Assembly: GCF_000377985.1 (NCBI RefSeq)
Contig: NZ_KB899045.1
Location: forward strand, 62,001 to 126,000
Direction of reading: 5' to 3'
DNA: 64,000 nt
DNA from: Sporolactobacillus vineae DSM 21990 = SL153
Lineage (GTDB): Bacteria; Bacillota; Bacilli; Bacillales; Sporolactobacillaceae
The notes below the pieces were generated by a model that saw nothing but the letters and a program-made list of their open reading frames with translations, did no database searches and had not been told where the DNA came from. The position numbers and the translations under genes are program-made. Each line of letters begins with the position of its first letter. Position 1 is the stretch's first letter. Shown piece by piece: positions 1-8,830 of the stretch.

Positions 1-455
1 ATGTGACCGTGCACACGTATCCGGAATTTCATCCGGGCAATGCGATTGCTACGTTCCGCGTCGATATCGATGTGGCGACGTGCGGCGAGATCACACCGCT
101 GAATACCCTGAACTATCTGATCGGCAGTTTCGACTCCGACATTATTACGGCCGACTACCGCGTGCGCGGCTTTACCCGCGACGTCAATGGCAGGAAGCTG
201 TTCATGGATCATGAGATGACCTCAATCCAGAACTATATTGATCCGGAAACCCTTGAAAAATATGATGCGGTGGACATTAACGTCTACCAGGCAAATCTTT
301 TCCATACAAAAATGCTGATCAAAGAACTGGATCTGCAGAACTATCTGTTCAACCGGGATGTTCTGGAAATCCCTCCGAAAGAACGGCTGAAGATCAGCAC
401 CAGTCTTCGCCGGGAAATGATTGAAATTTTCAGCGGTGCCAATATTTTTGACTGA
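1..455 (+). CDS. speD: S-adenosylmethionine decarboxylase, 3' part (cut by window edge)
   Basis: C-terminal part of an AdoMet decarboxylase proenzyme, which makes decarboxylated AdoMet, the aminopropyl donor for spermidine. The visible 150 residues contain HTYPEFHP, the FRVDIDVATCG stretch and an RGFTRDVNG segment, as in the alpha-chain of the longer E. coli-type SpeD proteins. The N-terminal part with the self-cleavage Ser that becomes the pyruvoyl group lies outside the window, so activity cannot be judged. It is followed 20 bp later by a decarboxylase and then speE, in one apparent operon. Family call is good from sequence pattern; the start is not visible. Confidence 0.85.
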   Translation, partial: VTVHTYPEFHPGNAIATFRVDIDVATCGEITPLNTLNYLIGSFDSDIITADYRVRGFTRDVNGRKLFMDHEMTSIQNYIDPETLEKYDAVDINVYQANLFHTKMLIKELDLQNYLFNRDVLEIPPKERLKISTSLRREMIEIFSGANIFD

Positions 456-475
456 AAGCGGGTGAGACGACAAAA

Positions 476-1948
476 TTGAAGCAGGATACAGATAAGAACC
501 GACTTTCACAGGACAGGGCACCCGTGCTTGAAGCGTTGCAGCGCTACAAGTCGATGCGGGTTGTCCCTTTTGATGTACCCGGACACAAGCGAGGCAGGGG
601 AAACCGTGAGCTGACCGATTTTCTTGGGGAGAAGTGCCTGACCGTTGATGTTAATTCCATGAAGCCGCTCGATAATCTGTGCCACCCGGTTTCGGTGATC
701 AAGGATGCCGAAGCGCTCGCAGCCGAAGCGTTCGGGGCGGAACATGCGTTTTTTATGGTCAATGGAACGACGTCTGCCGTCCAGAGCATGGTGCTGAGTG
801 TCTGCAAGCGCGGGGATAAAATCATTATGCCGCGCAATGTACACCGCAGCGCGATCAACGCGCTGATTCTCAGCGGTGCGATTCCGGTTTACGTGAACCC
901 GGGGATGAATCGTGAACTGGGGATTTCACTCGGTATGTCGCTGGATGACGTGGCCCGGGCGATTGCTGAAAACCCGGATGCTAAAGCGGTGCTGGTCAAC
1001 AATCCGACGTACTACGGCATTTGTTCCGATCTGAAGGCAATCACGGACATGGCACATGCACACGGGATGCGCGTTCTTGTCGACGAGGCACATGGCACCC
1101 ATTTTTATTTCGGGGCGCATCTGCCGCTGACGGCGATGGCTGCGGGCGCCGACATGGCTGCGGTCAGTATGCATAAGTCGGGCGGCTCGCTGACGCAGAG
1201 TTCGCTGCTTCTGATCAGCAACGGGATGAGTGAAGGCTATGTCCGTCAGATCATCAATCTGACGCAGACGACGAGCGGCTCCTACCTGCTGATCTCGTCG
1301 CTCGATATTTCACGGCGCAATCTGGCACTGCGCGGGCAGGACATTTTTCAGAAAGTCAGTAACATGGCCGAGTACGCACGCGCAGAGATCAATCGGATCG
1401 GCGGCTATTATGCCTTCTCAAAGGAACTGGTGAACGGCGACACGGTCTTCGATTTCGATGTGACCAAGCTCTCCGTGCACACGCGTGACATCGGCCTGGC
1501 CGGAATCGAAGTCTACGATCTGCTTCGCGATGAGTATGACATTCAGATCGAATTCGGCGATATCGGCAATATTCTTGCCTATATTTCGATCGGTGACCGC
1601 CGGCTTGATCTGGAACGGCTCGTGTCGGCCCTGTCTGAAATCAAGCGGCGCTATATGAAGGATAAGGCGGGTATGCTGAGCCAGGAATATATCCGGCCGC
1701 AGGTAGAGATGGCACCGCAGACCGCTTTTTATTCAGAAAGCGAATCGGTGCCGCTGGATGGGAGTATCGGCCGGATCTGCAGCGAGTTCGTCATGTGCTA
1801 TCCGCCGGGCATTCCGATTCTCGCTCCGGGTGAAAAAGTGACGCCGCAAGTGCTGGAATATATCCATTATGCCAAGGAAAAAGGTTGTTTCCTGACCGGC
1901 ACGCAGGACAGTCAGGTGAACCGATTACAGGTGATCAGGGAGGGGTAG
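476..1948 (+). CDS. speA: Arginine/lysine/ornithine decarboxylase, fold-I PLP type
   Basis: 490-residue PLP enzyme of the Orn/Lys/Arg decarboxylase family in its short Bacillus SpeA-like form. It would decarboxylate a basic amino acid (arginine in the B. subtilis homologue) to supply the amine acceptor for spermidine synthesis. Visible signatures are DVPGHKRG near residue 33, the DEAHGTH cofactor motif near 203-209, and the PLP lysine K234 in SMHKSGGS. The TTG start is chosen because GGTGAG lies 9 nt upstream and it gives the expected N-terminus. It lies between speD and speE with very short gaps. No agmatinase (speB) is seen in the window, so substrate (Arg versus Orn or Lys) is open. Confidence 0.88.
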   Translation: MKQDTDKNRLSQDRAPVLEALQRYKSMRVVPFDVPGHKRGRGNRELTDFLGEKCLTVDVNSMKPLDNLCHPVSVIKDAEALAAEAFGAEHAFFMVNGTTSAVQSMVLSVCKRGDKIIMPRNVHRSAINALILSGAIPVYVNPGMNRELGISLGMSLDDVARAIAENPDAKAVLVNNPTYYGICSDLKAITDMAHAHGMRVLVDEAHGTHFYFGAHLPLTAMAAGADMAAVSMHKSGGSLTQSSLLLISNGMSEGYVRQIINLTQTTSGSYLLISSLDISRRNLALRGQDIFQKVSNMAEYARAEINRIGGYYAFSKELVNGDTVFDFDVTKLSVHTRDIGLAGIEVYDLLRDEYDIQIEFGDIGNILAYISIGDRRLDLERLVSALSEIKRRYMKDKAGMLSQEYIRPQVEMAPQTAFYSESESVPLDGSIGRICSEFVMCYPPGIPILAPGEKVTPQVLEYIHYAKEKGCFLTGTQDSQVNRLQVIREG

Positions 1949-1950
1949 GC

Positions 1951-2808
1951 TTGGAACTTTGGTTTACGGAAAAACATACGGACCACGTCCGGTTCTCAAT
2001 TCAGGTTGACCGCCAGCTCTATTCCGGGCAGAGCGAGTTCCAGCGGATCGACATCTTCGACTCTCCGGAGTTCGGCCGGTTCCTGACGCTGGACGGTTAT
2101 ATGATGCTGACGGAGAAAGATGAATTCATCTATCACGAAATGATCGTCCATGTACCGATGGCGGTTCATCCGGCAGCAAAAAAAGTGCTCGTGATCGGCG
2201 GCGGTGACGGCGGCGCGGTCCGCGAACTGACCCGCTATCCGGGCATTGAGCAGATCGATCTTGTAGAGATCGATCCTCAGGTGGTCGATGTCTGCAAGAA
2301 ATATCTGCCGCAGACCGCGGGCAAACTGGATGATCGGCGGGTACGGATCTTCTATGAGGACGGCCTGAAGTATGTGCGCGCGGAAGAGGACGCGTACGAT
2401 CTGATTATTGTCGATTCGACCGACCCGTTCGGACCGGGTGAAGGACTGTTTACCCGTGAATTTTACGGCAACTGCTTCAAGGCATTGAAGGCGGACGGTC
2501 TGATGGTCAATCAGCACGAGAGCCCGTTCTACCCGGTCGATGCAGAAGCGATGCAGCGCGCCCATAAGCGGATCGTTGAGTCGTTTCCGATCAGCCGCGT
2601 CTATCAGGCACACATTCCGACTTATCCGTCAGGGCACTGGCTGTTCGGCTTCGCGTCGAAGAAGTATCATCCGGTGCGGGACTTCGATCCGCAGGCGTGG
2701 CTGGCGCTGGGCCTGAAAACCCGTTACTACAATCCGAAACTTCATGTCGGCGCGTTTGCATTGCCGAACTATGTGAATGCGCTGCTTGAAGAAGAGGAGA
2801 AAGGGTAA
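1951..2808 (+). CDS. speE: Spermidine synthase (polyamine aminopropyltransferase)
   Basis: 285-residue aminopropyltransferase that moves an aminopropyl group from decarboxylated AdoMet to putrescine or a similar diamine. It shows the N-terminal beta domain start LWFTEKHT, the EFQRIDIFDSPEFG and YHEMIVHVP blocks, the nucleotide-binding VIGGGDGG motif and the VDSTDPFGPG active-site stretch. A longer open frame begins at 1885, but the TTG at 1951 is preferred: AGGGAGGGG lies 5-6 nt upstream, it starts 2 nt after the speA stop, and the N-terminus then matches Bacillus SpeE. Translational coupling with speA is likely. Confidence 0.93.
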   Translation: MELWFTEKHTDHVRFSIQVDRQLYSGQSEFQRIDIFDSPEFGRFLTLDGYMMLTEKDEFIYHEMIVHVPMAVHPAAKKVLVIGGGDGGAVRELTRYPGIEQIDLVEIDPQVVDVCKKYLPQTAGKLDDRRVRIFYEDGLKYVRAEEDAYDLIIVDSTDPFGPGEGLFTREFYGNCFKALKADGLMVNQHESPFYPVDAEAMQRAHKRIVESFPISRVYQAHIPTYPSGHWLFGFASKKYHPVRDFDPQAWLALGLKTRYYNPKLHVGAFALPNYVNALLEEEEKG

Positions 2809-2827
2809 GTGGATCATCCAAAATATG

Positions 2828-2891
2828 GAATTTGGCTGAATCCCTTCTGAATTTGGCTGAATAAGCTGCCGAATTGGCTGGATAGAATGAA
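2828..2891 (+). repeat. 21-bp-phased repeat, family A (three units)
   Basis: Three tandem degenerate units, each containing TTGGCTG at 2832, 2853 and 2874, so the spacing is exactly 21 bp. Two units share the longer core GAATTTGGCTGAAT. A second array of the same family lies at 8831-8872. This array sits in the 117-bp gap between speE and the carboxynorspermidine dehydrogenase gene, inside the polyamine operon. Confidence 0.8.
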
Positions 2892-2925
2892 AAATCGATT
2901 GACATATTAGAGGAGGCGTTCATTA

Positions 2926-4125
2926 ATGGGTAAAGCGTTGATTATCGGAGCCGGCGGTGTGGCAAGCGTCGCCATTCATAAATGTTGTCAGAACCCGGAC
3001 GTATTCGAAGAAATCTGCATTGCGAGCCGGACAGTAGCGAAGTGTGAGGCGCTGAAAAAGAAATTGGAAGGCGGCAGGACGAAAATTCAGACGGCACAGG
3101 TTGATGCCAATAACGTGTCGGAACTGGTCGCGCTGATCCGTAAATTCCAGCCGGATATCGTCATCAATCTGGCGCTTCCCTATCAGGACCTGACGATCAT
3201 GGACGCCTGTCTCGAGACGAAGGTCGACTATGTCGACACGGCGAATTACGAACCTGAAGACACGGCAAAGTTCGAATACAAATGGCAGTGGGCCTACAGA
3301 AAACGTTTTGAGGACGCCGGGATCACTGCACTTCTTGGGAGCGGATTCGACCCGGGTGTTACCGGTGTTTTCTCGGCCTATGCTCAGAAGCACTATTTTG
3401 ACACGATCCGGCAGATCGACATTCTTGATGCGAATGCCGGCGACCACGGCTACGCGTTCGCGACCAACTTCAATCCGGAAATCAATATCCGTGAAGTTTC
3501 CGCGAAGGGCAGCTATTATGACAACGGCAGGTTCATCGAGACCGATCCGATGTCGATCAGGCGTGTCTATGAATTTCCGGAAATCGGTCCGAAGGATATC
3601 TACCTGCTGCACCACGAAGAGATGGAATCGCTCGCACTGAATATCAGGGGTATTAAGAAGATCCGTTTCTGGATGACGTTCTCGCAGAGCTATCTCGATC
3701 ACCTGAGAGCGCTTGAGGATGTCGGCATGACATCGATCGAGCCGATTGATTTTGAGGGAAAGAAGATCGTGCCGCTGCAGTTTCTTAAGGCAGTGTTGCC
3801 GGATCCGGCCTCGCTCGGACCGCGAACCAGGGGCAAGACCAACATCGGCTGCATCTTCCAGGGTGAGAAGGACGGCAAACCGGTCACTTATTATCTTTAT
3901 AATGTCTGCGATCATCAGGAGTGCTACAGAGAGGTCGGTTCACAGGCCGTCTCTTATACTACCGGCGTACCGGCGATGATCGGTGCATCGATGGTCCTGA
4001 CCGGGAAATGGAAGGTGCCGGGCGTGCACAACATCGAGGAGTTTGATCCGGATCCGTTCATGGCGGCACTGAATCAGTTCGGGCTTCCGTGGCAGGAGAG
4101 TTTTGCACCGGAACTGGTCAAGTGA
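2926..4125 (+). CDS. Carboxynorspermidine/carboxyspermidine dehydrogenase (saccharopine dehydrogenase family)
   Basis: 399-residue NADP-dependent reductase of the Lys1/saccharopine dehydrogenase family. In the alternative polyamine route this enzyme condenses aspartate semialdehyde with a diamine to give carboxyspermidine or carboxynorspermidine. The Rossmann motif is IIGAGGVASVAIHK at the N-terminus, and GSGFDPGVTGVF and the DYVDTANYEPED segment are typical of the family. AGAGGAGG precedes the ATG. The gene is followed 9 bp later by the matching decarboxylase, which supports the assignment. A related enzyme in cyanobacteria uses agmatine to form carboxyaminopropylagmatine, so the acceptor amine is not fixed by sequence. 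Confidence 0.87.
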   Translation: MGKALIIGAGGVASVAIHKCCQNPDVFEEICIASRTVAKCEALKKKLEGGRTKIQTAQVDANNVSELVALIRKFQPDIVINLALPYQDLTIMDACLETKVDYVDTANYEPEDTAKFEYKWQWAYRKRFEDAGITALLGSGFDPGVTGVFSAYAQKHYFDTIRQIDILDANAGDHGYAFATNFNPEINIREVSAKGSYYDNGRFIETDPMSIRRVYEFPEIGPKDIYLLHHEEMESLALNIRGIKKIRFWMTFSQSYLDHLRALEDVGMTSIEPIDFEGKKIVPLQFLKAVLPDPASLGPRTRGKTNIGCIFQGEKDGKPVTYYLYNVCDHQECYREVGSQAVSYTTGVPAMIGASMVLTGKWKVPGVHNIEEFDPDPFMAALNQFGLPWQESFAPELVK

Positions 4126-4134
4126 GGGCGCCCT

Positions 4135-5271
4135 ATGAATCTTGATTTCAATGAGGTGCCGTCACCGGGGTATGTCGTTGATGAGCGCCTGCTGGTGAAA
4201 AATCTCAAACTGCTGAAATCGGTTCAGGACCGGACCGGCTGTAAAATTTTGCTTGCCCAGAAGGCTTTTTCGATGTTCGCCCTTTATCCGCTGATCGGAC
4301 AGTATCTGAGCGGCGTTGCGTCGAGTTCCCTGTACGAGGCACGGCTCGGCCGCGAAGAGATGGACAAGGAGGTCCATGTCTATGCCCCGGCATTCAGCGA
4401 CAGAGATTTTGACAGGATACTCCGCGTCGCCGATCATCTCGTCTTCAACTCGTTCAGTCAGTGGGACCGCTTCAAAGACCGGGTCAATCATGCATCACGG
4501 CACATCGAATGCGGGATCCGCGTGAATCCGGAATACTCCCAAGTGGAAACCGGGCTGTATGATCCGTGCGCCCCTTTTTCAAGAATGGGTGTCACGGCGG
4601 CTAATTTTCAGCCCGATGACCTGGACGGGCTCAGCGGTCTGCATTTTCATACACTGTGTGAGCAGAATTCGGACGCGCTCGAACATACGCTGCAGGCTGT
4701 CGATCAGAAGTTCGGCCCTTACCTGAAAAAGATGAAGTGGATCAATTTCGGCGGCGGGCATCATATCACGCGGTCGGATTATGACGTGGAACGGCTGATC
4801 CGCTGCATCCGGTTCATGCAGAATAAGTACGGCCTGGATGTCTATCTGGAACCGGGTGAAGCCGTGGCGCTGAACACCGGTTATCTTGTCAGCACCGTGC
4901 TGGATATTACCGAAAACGGTATGGCGAACGCCATTCTCGATACATCGGCGACTTGCCACATGCCGGACGTACTGGAGATGCCTTACCGTCCGAAAATCAT
5001 CAGTGCCGGCAAGTCCGGTGAGCTTCCCTACACGTACCGGCTGGGCGGGCCGACCTGTCTTGCCGGCGATGTGATCGGCGATTACTCTTTCCGTGAGCCG
5101 CTTCATGTGGGTTCCCGCCTTGTGTTCTGTGATATGGCGATCTATTCGATGGTGAAGAATAATACGTTTAACGGTATTGCGTTGCCGGCAATCACGACTT
5201 TTAATGCAAAAGACGGACTGCAAGTCATCCGTGAATTTAATTATGACGATTTCAAAAACCGGCTCTCATGA
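4135..5271 (+). CDS. nspC: Carboxynorspermidine/carboxyspermidine decarboxylase
   Basis: 378-residue alanine-racemase-fold PLP decarboxylase of the NspC family, which decarboxylates carboxy(nor)spermidine to (nor)spermidine. The PLP lysine is K43 in LLAQKAFS. GLHFHTLCEQ, NFGGGHHI and the GGPTCLAGD segment carrying the active-site cysteine are all present. Length matches NspC. It is the last gene of the polyamine operon and is followed by a hairpin terminator. Together with the preceding dehydrogenase it forms a complete alternative route next to SpeD/SpeE. Confidence 0.9.
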   Translation: MNLDFNEVPSPGYVVDERLLVKNLKLLKSVQDRTGCKILLAQKAFSMFALYPLIGQYLSGVASSSLYEARLGREEMDKEVHVYAPAFSDRDFDRILRVADHLVFNSFSQWDRFKDRVNHASRHIECGIRVNPEYSQVETGLYDPCAPFSRMGVTAANFQPDDLDGLSGLHFHTLCEQNSDALEHTLQAVDQKFGPYLKKMKWINFGGGHHITRSDYDVERLIRCIRFMQNKYGLDVYLEPGEAVALNTGYLVSTVLDITENGMANAILDTSATCHMPDVLEMPYRPKIISAGKSGELPYTYRLGGPTCLAGDVIGDYSFREPLHVGSRLVFCDMAIYSMVKNNTFNGIALPAITTFNAKDGLQVIREFNYDDFKNRLS

Positions 5272-5290
5272 AATTTTAAAATCTGAAATA

Positions 5291-5320
5291 AAGGACTGTC
5301 CTGATGGGCAGCCTTTTTAT
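5291..5320 (+). terminator. Intrinsic terminator of the polyamine operon
   Basis: Ten-pair stem with one bulged A (arms AAGGACTGTCC and GGGCAGCCTT), loop TGAT, then TTTTTATT, 20 nt after the nspC stop. Confidence 0.8.
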
Positions 5321-5431
5321 TATGGATGATGATAGGGGGATGTCGTAATCATCGGTAGTCCGACGAATTTTTAAGTAGTACAGAAATATTTTTTCATTAT
5401 GCGGATTCCAACCCTTGAGGAGGAATGAATC

Positions 5432-5722
5432 ATGAATCACTATGCTTTTTATGAAGAATTTGACGGGCATGCGTCACGCCCCGTTTTGCTCGGCCGGCCG
5501 GGTTTCACGCTGCCGGCGGAGACGATGCTGACAGCTATCCGCCAGTTCGCCGACCGGAACAAACTTCGGTTAACACACTTCGACGAGCTGGATGAGGGGT
5601 CGATGCGGGCTTTTTATTCACGCAAAAAGTTATTTCATCACGCTCAGGAGGTCATTTATTATGTTTGTGCGGCAGATGACGCGGATTCTGATGCAAAGTC
5701 CGGCAGCTCGCCCTCAGAATGA
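5432..5722 (+). CDS. Hypothetical 96-residue protein
   Basis: Not recognised. It has a good ribosome site (GAGGAGGAATG, about 9 nt before the ATG) and lies alone between the polyamine terminator and a convergent amidohydrolase gene. The product is soluble and mixed charge, with no signal peptide or membrane segment; the C-terminal 20 residues are acidic and Ser-rich (AADDADSDAKSGSSPSE). The body RPGFTLPAETMLTAIRQFADRN could form one helix. The ribosome site and independent position suggest a real gene. Confidence 0.55.
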   Translation: MNHYAFYEEFDGHASRPVLLGRPGFTLPAETMLTAIRQFADRNKLRLTHFDELDEGSMRAFYSRKKLFHHAQEVIYYVCAADDADSDAKSGSSPSE

Positions 5723-5748
5723 TGTAACGGTCCGGAGCGGTATAACAC

Positions 5749-6897
5749 TTATTCTGTTTTGTTCAGCAGCTGTTCAGCAAGTGCAGCAAAGAAACGGGCA
5801 CTTTTGCCAATCGCACGCTCATCGACGACCAGATCCGCATGATGAAGCCCGCTGTTGCCCGAAACGCCCATAAACACAAACAGAGATGACATCTGTTTCT
5901 GATAATAGGCAAAGTCTTCGCCAATCGTTGTCGGCTCAGGATCAACAACCTTAAGGCCGGTTGCCCGGGCCGCTTCTTCCGCCAGGTCCGCCAGTTGCGG
6001 GTTATTGACGATCGGCGGACCCTGACGTAAATAATGCACTTTCCCGGACACGGAAAATGCCCCGGCAATCCGGGTTACCAGTTCATTCATCCGCTGCTCG
6101 ATTTTTCCTCGCGTCTGCTCTGTAAATGTCCGAACCGTCCCCTCAAGCTGCGCGTGATCCGGCATGACGTTCCATGTGTTGCCGGCCGTTATCCGCGTCG
6201 TGCTGATTACTGCCTGATCAAGCGGCGACAGGTTACGGCTGACAATCGACTGCAGTGCGGAAATGATCTGTGCTGAGACGACAATCAGATCGTCCCCCTG
6301 TTCCGGGACGGCACCGTGAGTTCCTTTACCGTTGAGATCAATAATAAAGTGGTCCACTCCGGCCATCAGCGGCCCGGATTTGATGCCCACCGTACCGACT
6401 GGCAGACCCGGCATAATATGCATGCCGCAGATTGCCTGGGCATCATCGAGGAGGTGCGTCTCCAGCACGCGCCGGGCACCCTCACCGATTTCTTCCGCCG
6501 GCTGGAAAATGATCTTCACCGTCCCGTTCAGTTCATTTTCCCGTTCTTTTAACAGAAGCGCGGCACCGAGCATCGACGTCATATGCAGGTCGTGCCCGCA
6601 GGCATGCATTTTTCCCGGCACCTCCGACGCAAAGGGCAGTCCGGTCTGCTCGGCAATCGGCAAGGCGTCGATGTCCGTCCGAAGCGCAATCACCGGCCCC
6701 GGCTTTTTCCCTCCGATCACCCCGAGCACGCCGGTCTCCAGCGGCAGATCGGCCAGTGTGACCGACGCTGCGGTCAGCCACGATTTGAGCTTCGCGGTCG
6801 TCTCCTTTTCTTCAAAAGCAAGTTCCGGATGCCGGTGGAGCTCCCTGCGCCGTTCAATCAGCATCTCATCCAGTGAATCCGTTTCCTTTATGGTCAT
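5749..6897 (-). CDS. M20D-family amidohydrolase (N-acyl amino acid / hippurate hydrolase type)
   Basis: 382-residue zinc peptidase-like amidohydrolase that would release an amino acid from an N-acyl, N-acetyl or peptide amide. Metal-binding and catalytic motifs are HACGHDLHM (near 98), QPAEEIGEG (near 136), the GMHIMPGLP histidine and the C-terminal HHADL. The lid-domain signature GKGTHGAVPEQGDD is present. GGAGG precedes the ATG. No signal peptide, so it is cytosolic. It is monocistronic and convergent with the small gene to its left. Substrate cannot be told from sequence; relatives act on N-acetyl-cysteine, diaminopimelate derivatives or auxin conjugates. Confidence 0.85.
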   Translation of the reverse strand: MTIKETDSLDEMLIERRRELHRHPELAFEEKETTAKLKSWLTAASVTLADLPLETGVLGVIGGKKPGPVIALRTDIDALPIAEQTGLPFASEVPGKMHACGHDLHMTSMLGAALLLKERENELNGTVKIIFQPAEEIGEGARRVLETHLLDDAQAICGMHIMPGLPVGTVGIKSGPLMAGVDHFIIDLNGKGTHGAVPEQGDDLIVVSAQIISALQSIVSRNLSPLDQAVISTTRITAGNTWNVMPDHAQLEGTVRTFTEQTRGKIEQRMNELVTRIAGAFSVSGKVHYLRQGPPIVNNPQLADLAEEAARATGLKVVDPEPTTIGEDFAYYQKQMSSLFVFMGVSGNSGLHHADLVVDERAIGKSARFFAALAEQLLNKTE

Positions 6898-7099
6898 CGC
6901 CCTGCGCCTCCGCTTTTGTCACACATCTGTCTTTACTTTTCTTTCTTCACTTTTCTGTCATCACGTTACTGTTAGAATACATGATTCATGAACCGGGGAC
7001 AACCATCGCCGGGGCCGGCCTCCACGATGCCGGTGAAAAGTTTTCAGGATCACGGGCATACTAACGTGATTGCATTATTCCGGAGGAGGCGGTCGATTG

Positions 7100-8206
7100 A
7101 TGGCGGGGAACACGCGTCATTTTATGAAAAATGTCCTGATCTGGACGGGTAAGGCCACATTCTGTTTCGTTCTGTTCTTGTCTCTTACGGTGACAGCCTC
7201 AGCGGATGCAAGCCAGGGCCCGGGTTCTGAACGGGTAATGATGCCTTCCCGGGCGGCTCTGACAGGCGCAACGGAATCTTTTCCCGTCAAGCCGCCGGAT
7301 CAGCTGTTTCCCGCAGCATCGGTCAGCAGGAAGGTTGCTTTCCCGCTGTTCACGGGCGTCCATTCCATTGATTTTACACTGGGCGTGCTCCCGGATACTC
7401 AGGCTTACAGCAAGTCTCTGCCGGAAATCTTTCCAAAAATGAATCAGTGGCTCGTGGCTAACAGAGAAGCACTGAATTTAAAATATGTATTTCACCTCGG
7501 GGATATCGTCAACAATCTCGACCAGCCCTATCAATGGCATACCGCTTCACAGGCAATGCACCGCTTCGATGCGGCCTCAGTGCCGTACGGTGTTATTGCG
7601 GGAAACCACGATGTCGGCTACAGCATCGACTATCAGATCTACAGTAAGTATTTTGGCGAAAAGCGATTCAGGGACCGCCCCTGGTACGGCGGGTCCTATA
7701 AGGACAACCGCGGACATTATGATCTGATCGATGCCGGCGGCAAGAAGTTCATCATGATCGGCATGGGCTGGGGGATCGGCCGTGAAGAAGTGGCCTGGCT
7801 CAATCAGACGCTAAAACACTATAAAGACCGGACCGCCATCCTCTGCGTCCATGAATACCTGAATGGTGAAAGCCAGCGCTCGATCGAGGGAAACCTGGTC
7901 TATGAAAAGGTGGTCCGGACAAATGCCAATGTACGGATGGTACTGAGCGGCCACTTTTACGGCGCAGCCAGGCGGGTGGATCAGATCGACGACAATCTGG
8001 ACGGCCGGCCCGACAGAAAAGTGATTCAGATTCTGACCGACTATCAGTCCCTCCAGGGCGGCCAGGGATTTATCCGTGTCATGGGGTTTGATCTGTCCCA
8101 TGGCCGCGTGTACGTGCGTACCTATTCACCGCTGAACGGGAAAACCCATGTTTTCAGGAACGATCAGGAAAACTTTACAGTATCGCTGGAAATGCATGAA
8201 AAATAG
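7100..8206 (+). CDS. Secreted calcineurin-like metallophosphoesterase
   Basis: 368-residue exported phosphoesterase. Residues 1-36 form a signal peptide (basic start, hydrophobic VLIWTGKATFCFVLFLSLTV, ASADA cleavage region). The dimetal motifs run in order: GVLPDTQ, HLGDIVNN, AGNHD, CVHEYL and SGHFYGA. The start at ATG 7100 is chosen because GGAGGAGG lies 10 nt upstream; TTG 7097 is equally possible, while the longer frame from 7070 would swallow the ribosome site. It is transcribed away from the amidohydrolase. Natural substrate (nucleotide, phosphodiester or wall phosphate) is not evident. Confidence 0.82.
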   Translation: MAGNTRHFMKNVLIWTGKATFCFVLFLSLTVTASADASQGPGSERVMMPSRAALTGATESFPVKPPDQLFPAASVSRKVAFPLFTGVHSIDFTLGVLPDTQAYSKSLPEIFPKMNQWLVANREALNLKYVFHLGDIVNNLDQPYQWHTASQAMHRFDAASVPYGVIAGNHDVGYSIDYQIYSKYFGEKRFRDRPWYGGSYKDNRGHYDLIDAGGKKFIMIGMGWGIGREEVAWLNQTLKHYKDRTAILCVHEYLNGESQRSIEGNLVYEKVVRTNANVRMVLSGHFYGAARRVDQIDDNLDGRPDRKVIQILTDYQSLQGGQGFIRVMGFDLSHGRVYVRTYSPLNGKTHVFRNDQENFTVSLEMHEK

Positions 8207-8407
8207 ACAGTTTTTAACCAACAATCCTGACGTTGTTTTCCAGGAATTAATCTTGAATATGCCTAAGCGGATTTTTCTCGAAGGACATAACTTTAGATTT
8301 AGTTAAAGTGTGGTAATCTTTAACAGACATAAGGTTTAGTCGAAGCATATCCGCATCACTAATCTGGACGAGATAAAAGACAGTCTGAGGAATACAAAAA
8401 ACATCCG

Positions 8408-8560
8408 ATGAACAATCTCTCAGACTCGATGAATCGTTCAATGGCCGGTGATTTAAAATCATTAACCAAAGGCGGCTGTCTTACAAACATCATTACCCTG
8501 GTTGTAATTATTATCTTTGTCGGCGGGGGATTACTTATTCTTTCTCAATGTACCCGTTAA
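8408..8560 (+). CDS. Possible 50-residue membrane peptide
   Basis: Short open frame with a soluble, Ser/Met-rich N-terminus (MNNLSDSMNRSMAGDLKS), a Gly-Gly-Cys turn and one clear hydrophobic helix (IITLVVIIIFVGGGLLIL) ending SQCTR. The only purine-rich site (GAGGA) is about 17 nt upstream, which is too far, so the start or even the gene is doubtful. It could be the end of a decayed gene. The rest of the 8207-8647 gap shows no other gene. Confidence 0.35.
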   Translation: MNNLSDSMNRSMAGDLKSLTKGGCLTNIITLVVIIIFVGGGLLILSQCTR

Positions 8561-8647
8561 ATTCTTTTCCGACCGACTTGACCGCTGTGAAGCAAATAGT
8601 GTAACATTACTATGTTATTGACTCGGGCGGGCTTAAAGCCTTGCGAT

Positions 8648-8720
8648 GGGGCATTAGCTCAGCTGGGAGAGCGCTTCGCTGGCAGCGAAGAGGTCAGCGG
8701 TTCGAGCCCGCTATGCTCCA
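8648..8720 (+). tRNA. tRNA-Ala (anticodon GGC)
   Basis: 73-nt cloverleaf. Acceptor GGGGCAT pairs with ATGCTCC; the D arm is AGCTCAGCTGGGAGAGC; anticodon stem CTTCG/CGAAG carries loop CTGGCAG; the T arm is AGCGG TTCGAGC CCGCT; discriminator A. CCA is not encoded. It stands alone rather than in an rRNA operon. Confidence 0.95.
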
Positions 8721-8743
8721 TAAATGTATAGCATCATGAAGTG

Positions 8744-8776
8744 TGTGACCCTCTTCCTGGGGGTCACATTTTTCTT
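8744..8776 (+). terminator. Terminator after tRNA-Ala
   Basis: Perfect 8-bp stem TGTGACCC/GGGTCACA followed by TTTTTCTT, 23 nt after the tRNA. Confidence 0.85.
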
Positions 8777-8830
8777 AGGGACAAAGATTTGCATGAGACA
8801 CTCAGGGCACAAAATTTCCACAAAATAGGA

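Noticed and set aside
2923-3915. 330-codon minus-strand frame
   Set aside because: Antisense to the carboxynorspermidine dehydrogenase; no motif or ribosome site.
8247-8462. 71-codon minus-strand frame
   Set aside because: No ribosome site and no recognisable features; overlaps the possible small membrane peptide.
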